NCBI GenBank assembly: GCA_020832445.1
Contig: JAFIEO010000077.1
Span: 1-64,000, forward strand
DNA: 64,000 bases
From: Paracoccaceae bacterium
Lineage (GTDB): Bacteria; Pseudomonadota; Alphaproteobacteria; Rhodobacterales; Rhodobacteraceae
Direction: 5' to 3'
A program made the translations under genes and the position numbers. Below are positions 1-7,014 of the stretch, in pieces. Within the stretch, counting starts at the first letter, position 1, and every line of letters begins with the position of its first letter. The notes under the pieces are model-generated. The model did not search any database, had not been told where the DNA came from, and worked only from the letters and a program-made list of their open reading frames with translations.

Positions 1-44
<44 letters not shown>

Positions 45-69
45 TTCCCGCAGACAAAAGGTTCGACCC

Positions 70-996
70 ATGCCTCATTTTCTGGACATTCACACCACCG
101 ACAAAACGGCCCTGCGCGCGATGATAGATCAGGCCCATACCATGAAAACTGCCCGCAATGGGCGGCCCAAGGCCACGCCCGATGACGAACAACCACTGAA
201 AAACCACATGGTCGCGCTGATCTTTGAAAAACCCTCGACCCGCACACGCGTCAGCTTCGATGTCGGCGTGCGCCAGATGGGGGGGCAGACGATGGTTCTG
301 TCCGGGTCTGAAATGCAGCTTGGCCATGGCGAAACCATCGCCGACACCGCGCGCGTCCTGTCGCGCTATGTCGATATGATCATGATCCGCACATTTGAAG
401 AATCGGTGCTGCATGAACTGGCCGAATATGCCTCTGTGCCGGTCATCAACGGGCTGACCAACCGCACGCATCCGTGCCAGATCATGGCAGATATCCAGAC
501 CTTTGAAGAACATCGCGGCCCGATTACAGGGCGTCGTGTGGTCTGGTCGGGGGATGGCAACAATGTGTGTGCATCCTTCCTGCATGCCGCCGGGCAATTC
601 GGGTTCGATCTGGTCTTTACCGGTCCCGAATCGCTGGACCCCGACCCTGAATTTGTGGCCCTTGCACGGGCACAAGGGGTGCAGGTCGACATTATTCGTG
701 ATCCCGTGCGCGCGGTCGAGGGGGCGGATCTGGTGGTCGCCGACACTTGGGTCAGCATGCATGACAGCCAGTCGAACCGCGAACGCCGCCACAACCTGCT
801 GCGCCCCTATCAGGTCAATGATGCGCTGATGGCCCATGCGAAACCCGATGCGTTGTTCATGCATTGCCTGCCTGCGCACCGCGAGGAGGAGGTCACAAAC
901 TCCGTCATGGACGGGCCGCAATCCGTGGTGTTTGACGAGGCCGAGAACCGCTTGCATGCACAAAAGGCCATCATGCGCTATTGCCTTGCAAGGTGA
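70..996 (+). CDS. argF: Ornithine carbamoyltransferase
   Basis: Condenses ornithine and carbamoyl phosphate to citrulline in cytosolic arginine synthesis. The 308 residues match the family's usual length. The carbamoyl-phosphate motif STRTR lies at 56-60, HPCQ at 134-137, a DTWVSMHD form of the ornithine-binding motif at 225-232, and the catalytic HCLPAHR loop at 265-271. The ATG follows an AAAAGG Shine-Dalgarno stretch. In relatives argD often lies just upstream, but here that side is the poly-C tract, so operon context is lost. The downstream gene is convergent. Alternatives such as aspartate carbamoyltransferase are unlikely given HCLPAHR. Confidence 0.96.
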   Translation: MPHFLDIHTTDKTALRAMIDQAHTMKTARNGRPKATPDDEQPLKNHMVALIFEKPSTRTRVSFDVGVRQMGGQTMVLSGSEMQLGHGETIADTARVLSRYVDMIMIRTFEESVLHELAEYASVPVINGLTNRTHPCQIMADIQTFEEHRGPITGRRVVWSGDGNNVCASFLHAAGQFGFDLVFTGPESLDPDPEFVALARAQGVQVDIIRDPVRAVEGADLVVADTWVSMHDSQSNRERRHNLLRPYQVNDALMAHAKPDALFMHCLPAHREEEVTNSVMDGPQSVVFDEAENRLHAQKAIMRYCLAR

Positions 997-1012
997 AGTG
1001 TCTGGCGGCCCT

Positions 1013-1051
1013 CTTGCCAGAATAACTTGCCAGAATAACTTGCCAGAATAA
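1013..1051. repeat. Three perfect 13-bp tandem repeats
   Basis: The unit CTTGCCAGAATAA occurs three times without change (1013-1025, 1026-1038, 1039-1051), in the 70-base gap between the convergent argF and DMT transporter genes. It lies outside both coding regions. No stem with a T-run is present, so it is not an obvious terminator. Confidence 0.9.
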
Positions 1052-1066
1052 AAGGTAAAAGGCAGG

Positions 1067-1939
1067 TCAGGCTTTCACCTGTCTTGCCCGCCAAAGCGTG
1101 AACAACCCTGCGCCGACCACAACCAATGTGCCAAGGGCCACATTGTTGCGCAGCGTTTCACCAAATAGCAGCAGGCCGACTGCCGCCGCAAAGGGCAGTT
1201 GCAGATAGGCGAAGGGTTGCACTGCGCTGGCTTCGGCCACTTCATAGGCGCGGATCAGCAGGAAATGGCTGAAGGCTGATGTCATGCACAAGATGCCCAT
1301 CCAGACCCAATCGCCCGGTGCCATTGGTTCCCAGAACCAGACGCCGATCAGGGTCATGGTCACGGCCCCCGCAGTGCCCGTCCAGAAGAAACTGACAGCC
1401 GCACTGTCGCGCCGCGCGGCAAAACGCGTCAACAGCCCGTAAAGCGCAAACATAAAGGCCGCCAGAAGCGGGATCAGGGCGGCGGGGTTGAACACCCCGT
1501 AACCCGGCTGAAGGATGACCAGCACCCCGATGAAGCCGATGCCGATGGCGGTCCAGCGCCGCCAGCCGACCATTTCGCCCAGAACCGGTCCTGACAGCGC
1601 GGCAACCAGCAACGGATAGACTGCAAACACCGCATGGCTTTCCACCAGCCCCAGTATCACAAATGCGGTGACCATCACGCACACTTCCAGCGCCAGCAAC
1701 ACCCCGCGAAAGATTTGCAGCACAGGCTGTGTTGTGGCGGCTGCCTTGCGAATTCCGCCTGCCTGTCGCGCGGCAACCACGATCACGAAGCTGGCAAAAA
1801 ACCAGTACCGGATCATGATGATCATAAAGACATTATATTCCCCTGCCAGATGCTGGGACATGGCGTCCTGCATGGCAAAGATGAAGGCCGTGACGCACAT
1901 CAGCCAGATGCCAAGGGAATTGTTTTGCACCGCACTCAT
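1067..1939 (-). CDS. DMT-superfamily (EamA) permease, substrate unknown
   Basis: A 290-residue inner-membrane protein with about ten hydrophobic segments and the two-fold repeat typical of EamA-type drug/metabolite exporters. The N-terminal half starts MSAVQNNSLGIWLMCVTAFI and the second repeat begins near residue 150. Such proteins usually export amino acids, nucleosides or small metabolites; the sequence does not show which. Its ATG overlaps the mnmD stop by four bases (ATGA type), so the two are probably cotranscribed, mnmD first. Family assignment is firm, function is not. Confidence 0.88.
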   Translation of the reverse strand: MSAVQNNSLGIWLMCVTAFIFAMQDAMSQHLAGEYNVFMIIMIRYWFFASFVIVVAARQAGGIRKAAATTQPVLQIFRGVLLALEVCVMVTAFVILGLVESHAVFAVYPLLVAALSGPVLGEMVGWRRWTAIGIGFIGVLVILQPGYGVFNPAALIPLLAAFMFALYGLLTRFAARRDSAAVSFFWTGTAGAVTMTLIGVWFWEPMAPGDWVWMGILCMTSAFSHFLLIRAYEVAEASAVQPFAYLQLPFAAAVGLLLFGETLRNNVALGTLVVVGAGLFTLWRARQVKA

Positions 1940-2595
1940 GACAGGGTTCCTGTTGTCATATGTCGCTTATGTGCAAATCCGGGTTGGCGTGTGACATCAA
2001 AACCTGCGGCGGCAAGGGCGCGGCGCACAGCGCCCGCAGCCGTATAGGTTGCAAAAGTGCCGCCCTTGCGGGTGTGGCGGGCCACCTGCGCCATCAGGGT
2101 GTCGGTCCAAAGCTCGGGGTTTTTGGCCGGTGAAAACCCGTCCAGATACCATGCATCTGCCTGACCGTTCCACAATGGCAATGTATTGCGCGCGTCCCCG
2201 ATGATGATTTCCACCTGCAAGGGGCCAAGGGCGAACTGGCGCAAGCCCTGTGACCACGCGTCCAGCAGGGGGGCGGCATCCAGTGCGGTGAAGGGGGCAA
2301 GCGCGCGGGCCATGTCTGTGGCGCGCATGGGGTAGGCCTCGAAACTGGTGAAATACACAGGGCCGGTCCGCCCTGCCAGCGCATCAGCCGTCGCAAGCAG
2401 GTTCAAGCCGGTGCCGAAGCCCAGTTCTGTAATATGAAAACCCGGCCCTGCGCGCTGGTCTATGCGATTGCCTGCAAGAAACACATGCTGTGTTTCCGCC
2501 AACCCGTCCGCAATCGAGAAATAGGGATCATCAAACCGCGCCGCCACAGGGGTTCGGTTATCTTTCCAGGTGATATCTGCAATCTGGTCGTTCAT
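1936..2595 (-). CDS. mnmD: tRNA U34 5-aminomethyl-2-thiouridine methyltransferase, stand-alone MnmD
   Basis: SAM-dependent methyltransferase that makes the final methylation of mnm5s2U at the wobble base of tRNAs. The 219 residues correspond to the N-terminal half of E. coli MnmC. The SAM-binding ELGFGTGLNL motif is at 57-66 and the family-typical DGFSPAKNPELW segment lies near 150. The FAD oxidoreductase half of MnmC is not fused here; a candidate is encoded divergently 57 bases away (2653-3681). It overlaps the downstream DMT gene by four bases. The ATG start is followed by the conserved WKDNRTPVA-type N terminus. Confidence 0.88.
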   Translation of the reverse strand: MNDQIADITWKDNRTPVAARFDDPYFSIADGLAETQHVFLAGNRIDQRAGPGFHITELGFGTGLNLLATADALAGRTGPVYFTSFEAYPMRATDMARALAPFTALDAAPLLDAWSQGLRQFALGPLQVEIIIGDARNTLPLWNGQADAWYLDGFSPAKNPELWTDTLMAQVARHTRKGGTFATYTAAGAVRRALAAAGFDVTRQPGFAHKRHMTTGTLS

Positions 2596-2652
2596 GCCGC
2601 TCTGCTTTATGACACATGTGAACAGTCATGCAGTCGCGTAGGGGAAATGACA

Positions 2653-3681
2653 ATGGCCGATGTGACCATCATGGGGGCGGGGGTGTTCGGGCTTGCGCTG
2701 GCCTATGTCTGTGCAAAGCGGGGCGCGCAGGTTCATCTGCGGGACGCGCGCGGCGTGGGGGCCGGATCAAGCGGGGGGATCGTCGGTGCGCTGGCCCCGC
2801 ATGTGCCGGAAAACTGGAATGCCAAGAAGGCGTTTCAGTTTGATGCATTGATCCACGCCGAGGAATTCTGGCGGGGCGTGGCATCGCGCGCAGGCATCGA
2901 TCCCGGATATGCGCGTTTGGGTCGCGTGCAGCCGGTACCCGACGGCAAGCTGGATCTTGCGCATGCGCGCGAAGCAGGCGCGGCAAAGCTATGGCAGGGA
3001 GCGGCACAGTGGCGGGTCTTGCGCAGTGACAGCGCGCCGGGGCTGGCGGTGGCCGCGCCGTCGGGTTGGGTCGTGCATGACACGTTGACGGCAAGAGTGC
3101 ACCCAAGGCAGGCGGGGCGCGCGCTTTTGGGGGCGTTTCAGGCGCTGGGCGGCCAGTTCAGCATCGGCGACAAGCCGCACGCCGATCGCGTGGTGGTCTG
3201 GGCGACGGGCCATGAGGGGCTGGCAGCGCTGTCACGCGATCTTGGCTATAAGGTTGGCAGCGGGGTCAAGGGGCAGGCGGCCCTGTTGGGATATGCGGCC
3301 AGTGATGCCCCCCAGATATTTGCTGACGGTTTGCATATTGTCCCGCATGGGGACGGGACGATCGCGGTCGGGTCCACGAGCGAGCGTGATTTTGATGCGC
3401 CCGACACGGTTGATGCGCAATGTGATGCATTGATTGCCCGCGCGCGCGAAATTTGCCCCGCGCTGGCACCTGCGCCGGTTCTGGAACGTTGGGCAGGCGT
3501 GCGCCCCCGCGCCAGCAGCCGCGCGCCGTTGATGGGGGCATGGCCCGGAAAAACGGGGCAATATGTATTCAATGGCGGCTTCAAGATCGGGTTTGCAATG
3601 GCCCCTGTGCTGGCTGAACTTATGGCTGACCTTGTGCTGAACGGTGTTGATCGCGTGCCAGATGACTTTCGACTGGGTTAG
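2653..3681 (+). CDS. FAD-dependent oxidoreductase, candidate MnmC C-terminal-domain equivalent
   Basis: A 342-residue DadA-like flavoenzyme: the Rossmann motif GAGVFGLALAYVCAKRGA is at the extreme N terminus, and a C-terminal GVRPRASSRAPLMG and FNGGFKIGFAM region closes the FAD site. In E. coli the homologous domain of MnmC removes the carboxymethyl group of cmnm5s2U so that the methyltransferase half can act. Divergence from mnmD supports the same role, but glycine or D-amino-acid oxidation is possible. I chose the ATG at 2653 because GGGG lies 8 bases upstream; an in-frame ATG at 2647 would have it too close. Longer upstream starts would run into mnmD. Confidence 0.75.
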   Translation: MADVTIMGAGVFGLALAYVCAKRGAQVHLRDARGVGAGSSGGIVGALAPHVPENWNAKKAFQFDALIHAEEFWRGVASRAGIDPGYARLGRVQPVPDGKLDLAHAREAGAAKLWQGAAQWRVLRSDSAPGLAVAAPSGWVVHDTLTARVHPRQAGRALLGAFQALGGQFSIGDKPHADRVVVWATGHEGLAALSRDLGYKVGSGVKGQAALLGYAASDAPQIFADGLHIVPHGDGTIAVGSTSERDFDAPDTVDAQCDALIARAREICPALAPAPVLERWAGVRPRASSRAPLMGAWPGKTGQYVFNGGFKIGFAMAPVLAELMADLVLNGVDRVPDDFRLG

Positions 3682-3923
3682 GATAGGGCAACCGCAGTTG
3701 CGTTTTGCAGGTGCCGGGGCGTGGTTCGTTTCCCCTGCCCACAGGTATCTTCGCAGCGTTTCCAACATTGTTTCCATTAGCATTCTCAATTAACTTTTTT
3801 GCAGGGTGCGGTTATTGCATATCGCAAAAATATTCGCATTCCGCCTGATTTGCGCCACAAGTCCGCTGTTAACCTTTATGAACCGGATGCAGAATGCTTC
3901 GGTTTGAAACGAAGGTTGGCAAA

Positions 3924-4094
3924 ATGATCTATGATGCAGTTATTCTACCGAAGCGTTTTCCCGCGCGTGCCGTCCCGCAGGCACTGCTTGCCGTTTATGA
4001 CGGTATCACCATCGATCCTGTCCGGACACGGCTGACAAGCATGAAGCTGGATATGTTCAATGCGCCGCCCCATATCCGCATCTTCCGCCACTAG
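3924..4094 (+). CDS. Small hypothetical protein, 56 residues
   Basis: A short open frame starting MIYDAVILPKRFPAR and ending in a basic HIRIFRH tail. The ATG is preceded by GAAGGTTGG, a usable ribosome binding site; an in-frame ATG at 3894 would add ten residues. No signal peptide, membrane segment or known motif is seen. It is isolated between mnmC-like and metK genes and is followed at once by a palindromic repeat element. If it is not a gene, 3682-4302 is one 620-base noncoding stretch. I do not recognise the protein. Confidence 0.4.
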   Translation: MIYDAVILPKRFPARAVPQALLAVYDGITIDPVRTRLTSMKLDMFNAPPHIRIFRH

Positions 4095-4200
4095 AGCATA
4101 TCACGTTCATTCGCATTCACGAGACATGCTCTAACTTATTGATTTCGCATGTTCGAGAAGCTCAAAACCGGTTCCAACTTTTGAGAAACATGCTCTAAAA
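4091..4200. repeat. Palindromic intergenic repeat element
   Basis: TAGAGCAT (4092-4099) is mirrored by ATGCTCTA (4126-4133). ACATGCTCTA occurs twice as a direct repeat (4124-4133, 4188-4197), and CTCAAAA (4161-4167) pairs with TTTTGAG (4179-4185). The composite looks like the AGAGCAT-type palindromic intergenic repeats I recall from alphaproteobacterial genomes. It appears once in this window, so dispersion is an inference. Confidence 0.65.
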
Positions 4201-4225
4201 CGCGTTGCGTTATTGTTCAAAAGAA

Positions 4226-4245
4226 GGACGGGCGCAGGCCCGTCC
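4226..4245 (-). terminator. Likely rho-independent terminator of metK
   Basis: An 8-bp perfect stem GGACGGGC / GCCCGTCC with a 4-base loop lies 57 bases past the metK stop. On the minus strand it is followed by TTCTTTTG, a T-rich tail. Confidence 0.65.
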
Positions 4246-4302
4246 GGTAAATTTGCAGGTATTTTTCGCACCAGATGGCAGGCGGTTTTCTTCGCCGGAC
4301 GG

Positions 4303-5469
4303 TCAAACAGCTTTTTTCAATGCATCAATCAGGTCGGTGCGTTCCCAGCTGAACCCGCCATCCGATTCCGGTGCGCGCCCGAAATGGCCATAGGCGGCAG
4401 TGCGTTCATAGATGGGGCGGTTCAGGCCCAGATGCTCGCGGATGCCGCGCGGCGTCAGGTCCATCACCCGTGCGATTGCACGTTCGATCACTTCGTCGTC
4501 AACCTGTCCTGTGCCATGTGAATCCACATAGATCGACAGCGGTTTTGCCACCCCGATCGCATAGGACAGCTGCAACGTGCAGCGCTGCGCCATACCAGCG
4601 GCCACGATATTCTTGGCCAGATAACGCGCCGCATATGCCGCAGAGCGGTCCACCTTGGTCGGGTCTTTACCGGAAAACGCGCCGCCGCCATGCGGTGCTG
4701 CGCCGCCATATGTATCAACGATGATCTTGCGGCCGGTCAGGCCTGCATCCCCGTCAGGGCCGCCGATTACGAAAGTGCCGGTCGGGTTGACCCACCATTC
4801 AGTCTTGGGGGTGATCCAGTCGGACGGCAGCACCTCGCGGATATAAGGCTCGACAATTGCGCGGATGTCGTCGGATGTCTGGGTTTCATCGGCATGCTGG
4901 GTGGACAGCACGATGGATGTCACCTCGACCGGTTTGCCGTTTTCGTACCGGACCGAAAGCTGGCTTTTGGCATCAGGGCGCAGGGTCGGCTCCTGACCGG
5001 ATTTGCGCACCTCGGACAGGCGTTTCAGAATTTTATGGGCATACTGGATAGGTGCGGGCATCAGTTCGGGCGTGTCATCCACGGCATAGCCGAACATGAT
5101 CCCCTGATCGCCCGCGCCGTCACGGTCCACCCCTTGGGCAATATGTGCGGATTGTTCGTGCAGGAAGTTCAGAACATGGCAGGTGTTCCAGTGGAACTTG
5201 TCCTGTTCATAGCCGATATCGCGAATGCAATCGCGCGCAATCTGGGGGATGCGGCCCATGTAATCCTTCAGGCGCTCAGGGTCTGTCAGCCCGACTTCGC
5301 CGCCGATGACAACCAGCGACGATGTGGCAAAAGTTTCGCAGGCAACGCGGGCGGTTTCTTCTTCCGCCAGCAGGGCATCCAGAACGGCATCTGAAATGCG
5401 GTCGCAAACTTTGTCCGGGTGCCCTTCGGATACGGATTCAGATGTGAAAGTGAAATTGCTTCTTGCCAT
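4303..5469 (-). CDS. metK: S-adenosylmethionine synthetase
   Basis: Makes SAM from methionine and ATP in the cytosol; this supplies mnmD and all other methyltransferases. The 388 residues match the family. The N-terminal [16 protein letters not shown] signature is intact, the [12 protein letters not shown] methionine-site motif lies near residue 117, and the P-loop-like [16 protein letters not shown] near 262. The ATG is the family-standard start. The leader carries a strong hairpin (separate entry) but no recognisable SAM/SAH riboswitch. The upstream gene on the same strand is the TesA-like esterase, 125 bases away. Confidence 0.97.
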   Translation of the reverse strand: MARSNFTFTSESVSEGHPDKVCDRISDAVLDALLAEEETARVACETFATSSLVVIGGEVGLTDPERLKDYMGRIPQIARDCIRDIGYEQDKFHWNTCHVLNFLHEQSAHIAQGVDRDGAGDQGIMFGYAVDDTPELMPAPIQYAHKILKRLSEVRKSGQEPTLRPDAKSQLSVRYENGKPVEVTSIVLSTQHADETQTSDDIRAIVEPYIREVLPSDWITPKTEWWVNPTGTFVIGGPDGDAGLTGRKIIVDTYGGAAPHGGGAFSGKDPTKVDRSAAYAARYLAKNIVAAGMAQRCTLQLSYAIGVAKPLSIYVDSHGTGQVDDEVIERAIARVMDLTPRGIREHLGLNRPIYERTAAYGHFGRAPESDGGFSWERTDLIDALKKAV

Positions 5470-5472
5470 ATT

Positions 5473-5517
5473 CGGGCCACCCGTTCCTGTTTTGGGGCAG
5501 CCCCTTCGGACTGCCCC
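5473..5517 (-). promoter_or_regulatory. Structured metK mRNA leader with two hairpins
   Basis: On the metK strand, 5517-5494 folds into a 10-bp stem with loop GAAG. One pair is G-U in this RNA and would be a C-A mismatch in the opposite transcript, so the structure favours the metK message. A second 4-bp CGGG/CCCG stem (5483-5473) lies between an AGGA sequence and the ATG. No T-run follows. Function, if any, is inferred from position. Confidence 0.5.
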
Positions 5518-5594
5518 GTTATACTTAGTTCAGATTTGTTCTAGCGCTTATCAACAAGTTTCAAGCTGCACAACTGTTCACAGCCGCCCGCACG

Positions 5595-6323
5595 TTATGG
5601 TGTCGCGGGCGCTACAGTCTCAAGGAAGGCTGCAATCTTCGGCCCGATGCCGTCAACAATCAGTGCGACCCCGTCTGCATTGGGGTGAATATGATCGTCC
5701 TGCATCAGGTCCGCGAAGCTTGCACCGGCATCTGCCTTGTCGGTCATGGGTTGCATGAAATTGGGCACCAGCGGCACGTCATATTCCTGCGCCAGCTCGG
5801 GATACATGCCATCAAAGGCGTCACGAAATTCGGGGCCGTAATTCCCCGGTGCGGGCATACCTGCCAGCATGGCGGGAATATCGTCTTGTTGCAGGCGGGC
5901 AAGGATGGCATCCAGATTGGCGCGGCTGGCGGCAGGGTCAATGCCGCGCAACAGATCGTTCCCCCCAAGGATAACCAGCATTGCATCCACAGGTTCGGCC
6001 AAGGTCCAGTCAAGCCGGGCCAGCCCGCCCGCTGTTGTGTCCCCCGACACGCCTGCGTTTATCACGATCACGTCATGGCCCTGCGCGTGCAGCCAGTCCT
6101 GCAATTGCGGAACGAACCCGTCATCGGCGGGCAGTCCGTATCCCTGGGTCAGGGAATCCCCCAACGCCACAAGGCGCAACGGTTCTGCACCCGCCGCGCC
6201 GACGGAAAGGCCCAAAGCCAGCGTTATGCCTGCACACGCTGCACCGCAGCGCTTGCCGAACGGGGTAAAAACACCATATGGGTTCGATACGGGCACGCAA
6301 AGGACGGATTTGATGACTGACAT
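5595..6323 (-). CDS. tesA: Periplasmic GDSL esterase/lysophospholipase, TesA-like
   Basis: SGNH-hydrolase of the TesA type, which cleaves acyl thioesters and lysophospholipids in the periplasm. Block I GDSLTQGYG is at about 55-63, block III GGNDLLRG follows, and the catalytic Asp/His pair sits in the C-terminal DHIHPNADG. A hydrophobic stretch ending VGAAGA before EPLRL looks like a signal peptide. The start is uncertain: ATG at 6323 overlaps the divergent ABC gene by 11 bases and lacks a good ribosome site; GTG at 6296 is possible. The divergent pairing with ybbA-ybbP repeats the E. coli tesA arrangement and supports the assignment. Confidence 0.85.
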   Translation of the reverse strand: MSVIKSVLCVPVSNPYGVFTPFGKRCGAACAGITLALGLSVGAAGAEPLRLVALGDSLTQGYGLPADDGFVPQLQDWLHAQGHDVIVINAGVSGDTTAGGLARLDWTLAEPVDAMLVILGGNDLLRGIDPAASRANLDAILARLQQDDIPAMLAGMPAPGNYGPEFRDAFDGMYPELAQEYDVPLVPNFMQPMTDKADAGASFADLMQDDHIHPNADGVALIVDGIGPKIAAFLETVAPATP

Positions 6324-7014
6324 TGTTCTCTCGCTCAAGGATACGGGGTTGACCCTGCAAGGCAATGCCGGGCCGGTCGAGATTTTGCGCGGGATCACAC
6401 TGGATGTCACGCGCGAGGAAACCCTTGGTCTGGTCGGGCCTTCTGGGTCTGGCAAATCATCCCTCCTGATGCTTATGGGCGGGCTGGAACGTGCGACTGC
6501 GGGTCAGGTTTCGGCCCTTGGCCATGATCTGACCGCGCTGAACGAAGACGCCCTTGCCCGGTTTCGCAGGTCACATATGGGGGTTGTGTTCCAGTCTTTC
6601 CACCTGATCCCGACAATGACCGCGCTGGAAAATGTTGCAACGCCTTTGGAACTGGCCGGAAAGCGCGATGCGTTTGAACGCGCAGAGGAAGAATTGCGCG
6701 CGGTTGGTCTGGGCCACCGGATGGACCACTACCCCGCGCAAATGTCGGGTGGTGAACAGCAGCGCGTCGCACTTGCGCGCGCGGCGGCCCCGCGCCCTGA
6801 AATATTGCTGGCGGATGAGCCGACCGGCAATCTGGACGGGGTGAATGGACAGGCGATTATGGATATGCTGTTTGGCCTGCGCGACAGGCACGGGGCGACG
6901 CTGATTCTTGTGACCCATGCGCCCGACCTTGCCGCGCGCTGCGACCGTGTCATCCGTCTGGCCGATGGCCGCATTGAAGGTGAAGATCGCGCCACTGCAA
7001 GGGCCGCCGAATGA
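6313..7014 (+). CDS. ybbA: ABC transporter ATP-binding protein, YbbA type
   Basis: A 233-residue ATPase of the LolD/MacB-like group. Walker A GPSGSGKSS is at 42-50, the Q-loop is VFQSFHLIP, the signature MSGGEQQRVALARA is near 140, and Walker B ILLADEPTG follows. The ATG has AAAGGAC upstream. It overlaps the permease gene by four bases (ATGA), so they form one transporter. Members of this group usually act on lipids or lipoproteins at the inner membrane rather than import solutes. Its divergent partner is tesA. Confidence 0.92.
   Translation: MTDIVLSLKDTGLTLQGNAGPVEILRGITLDVTREETLGLVGPSGSGKSSLLMLMGGLERATAGQVSALGHDLTALNEDALARFRRSHMGVVFQSFHLIPTMTALENVATPLELAGKRDAFERAEEELRAVGLGHRMDHYPAQMSGGEQQRVALARAAAPRPEILLADEPTGNLDGVNGQAIMDMLFGLRDRHGATLILVTHAPDLAARCDRVIRLADGRIEGEDRATARAAE

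Noticed and set aside
5470-5594. SAM/SAH riboswitch before metK
   Set aside because: The conserved loop and tail sequences of that family, as I know them, do not appear. The hairpin present has a 4-base loop rather than the long loop needed for the pseudoknot.
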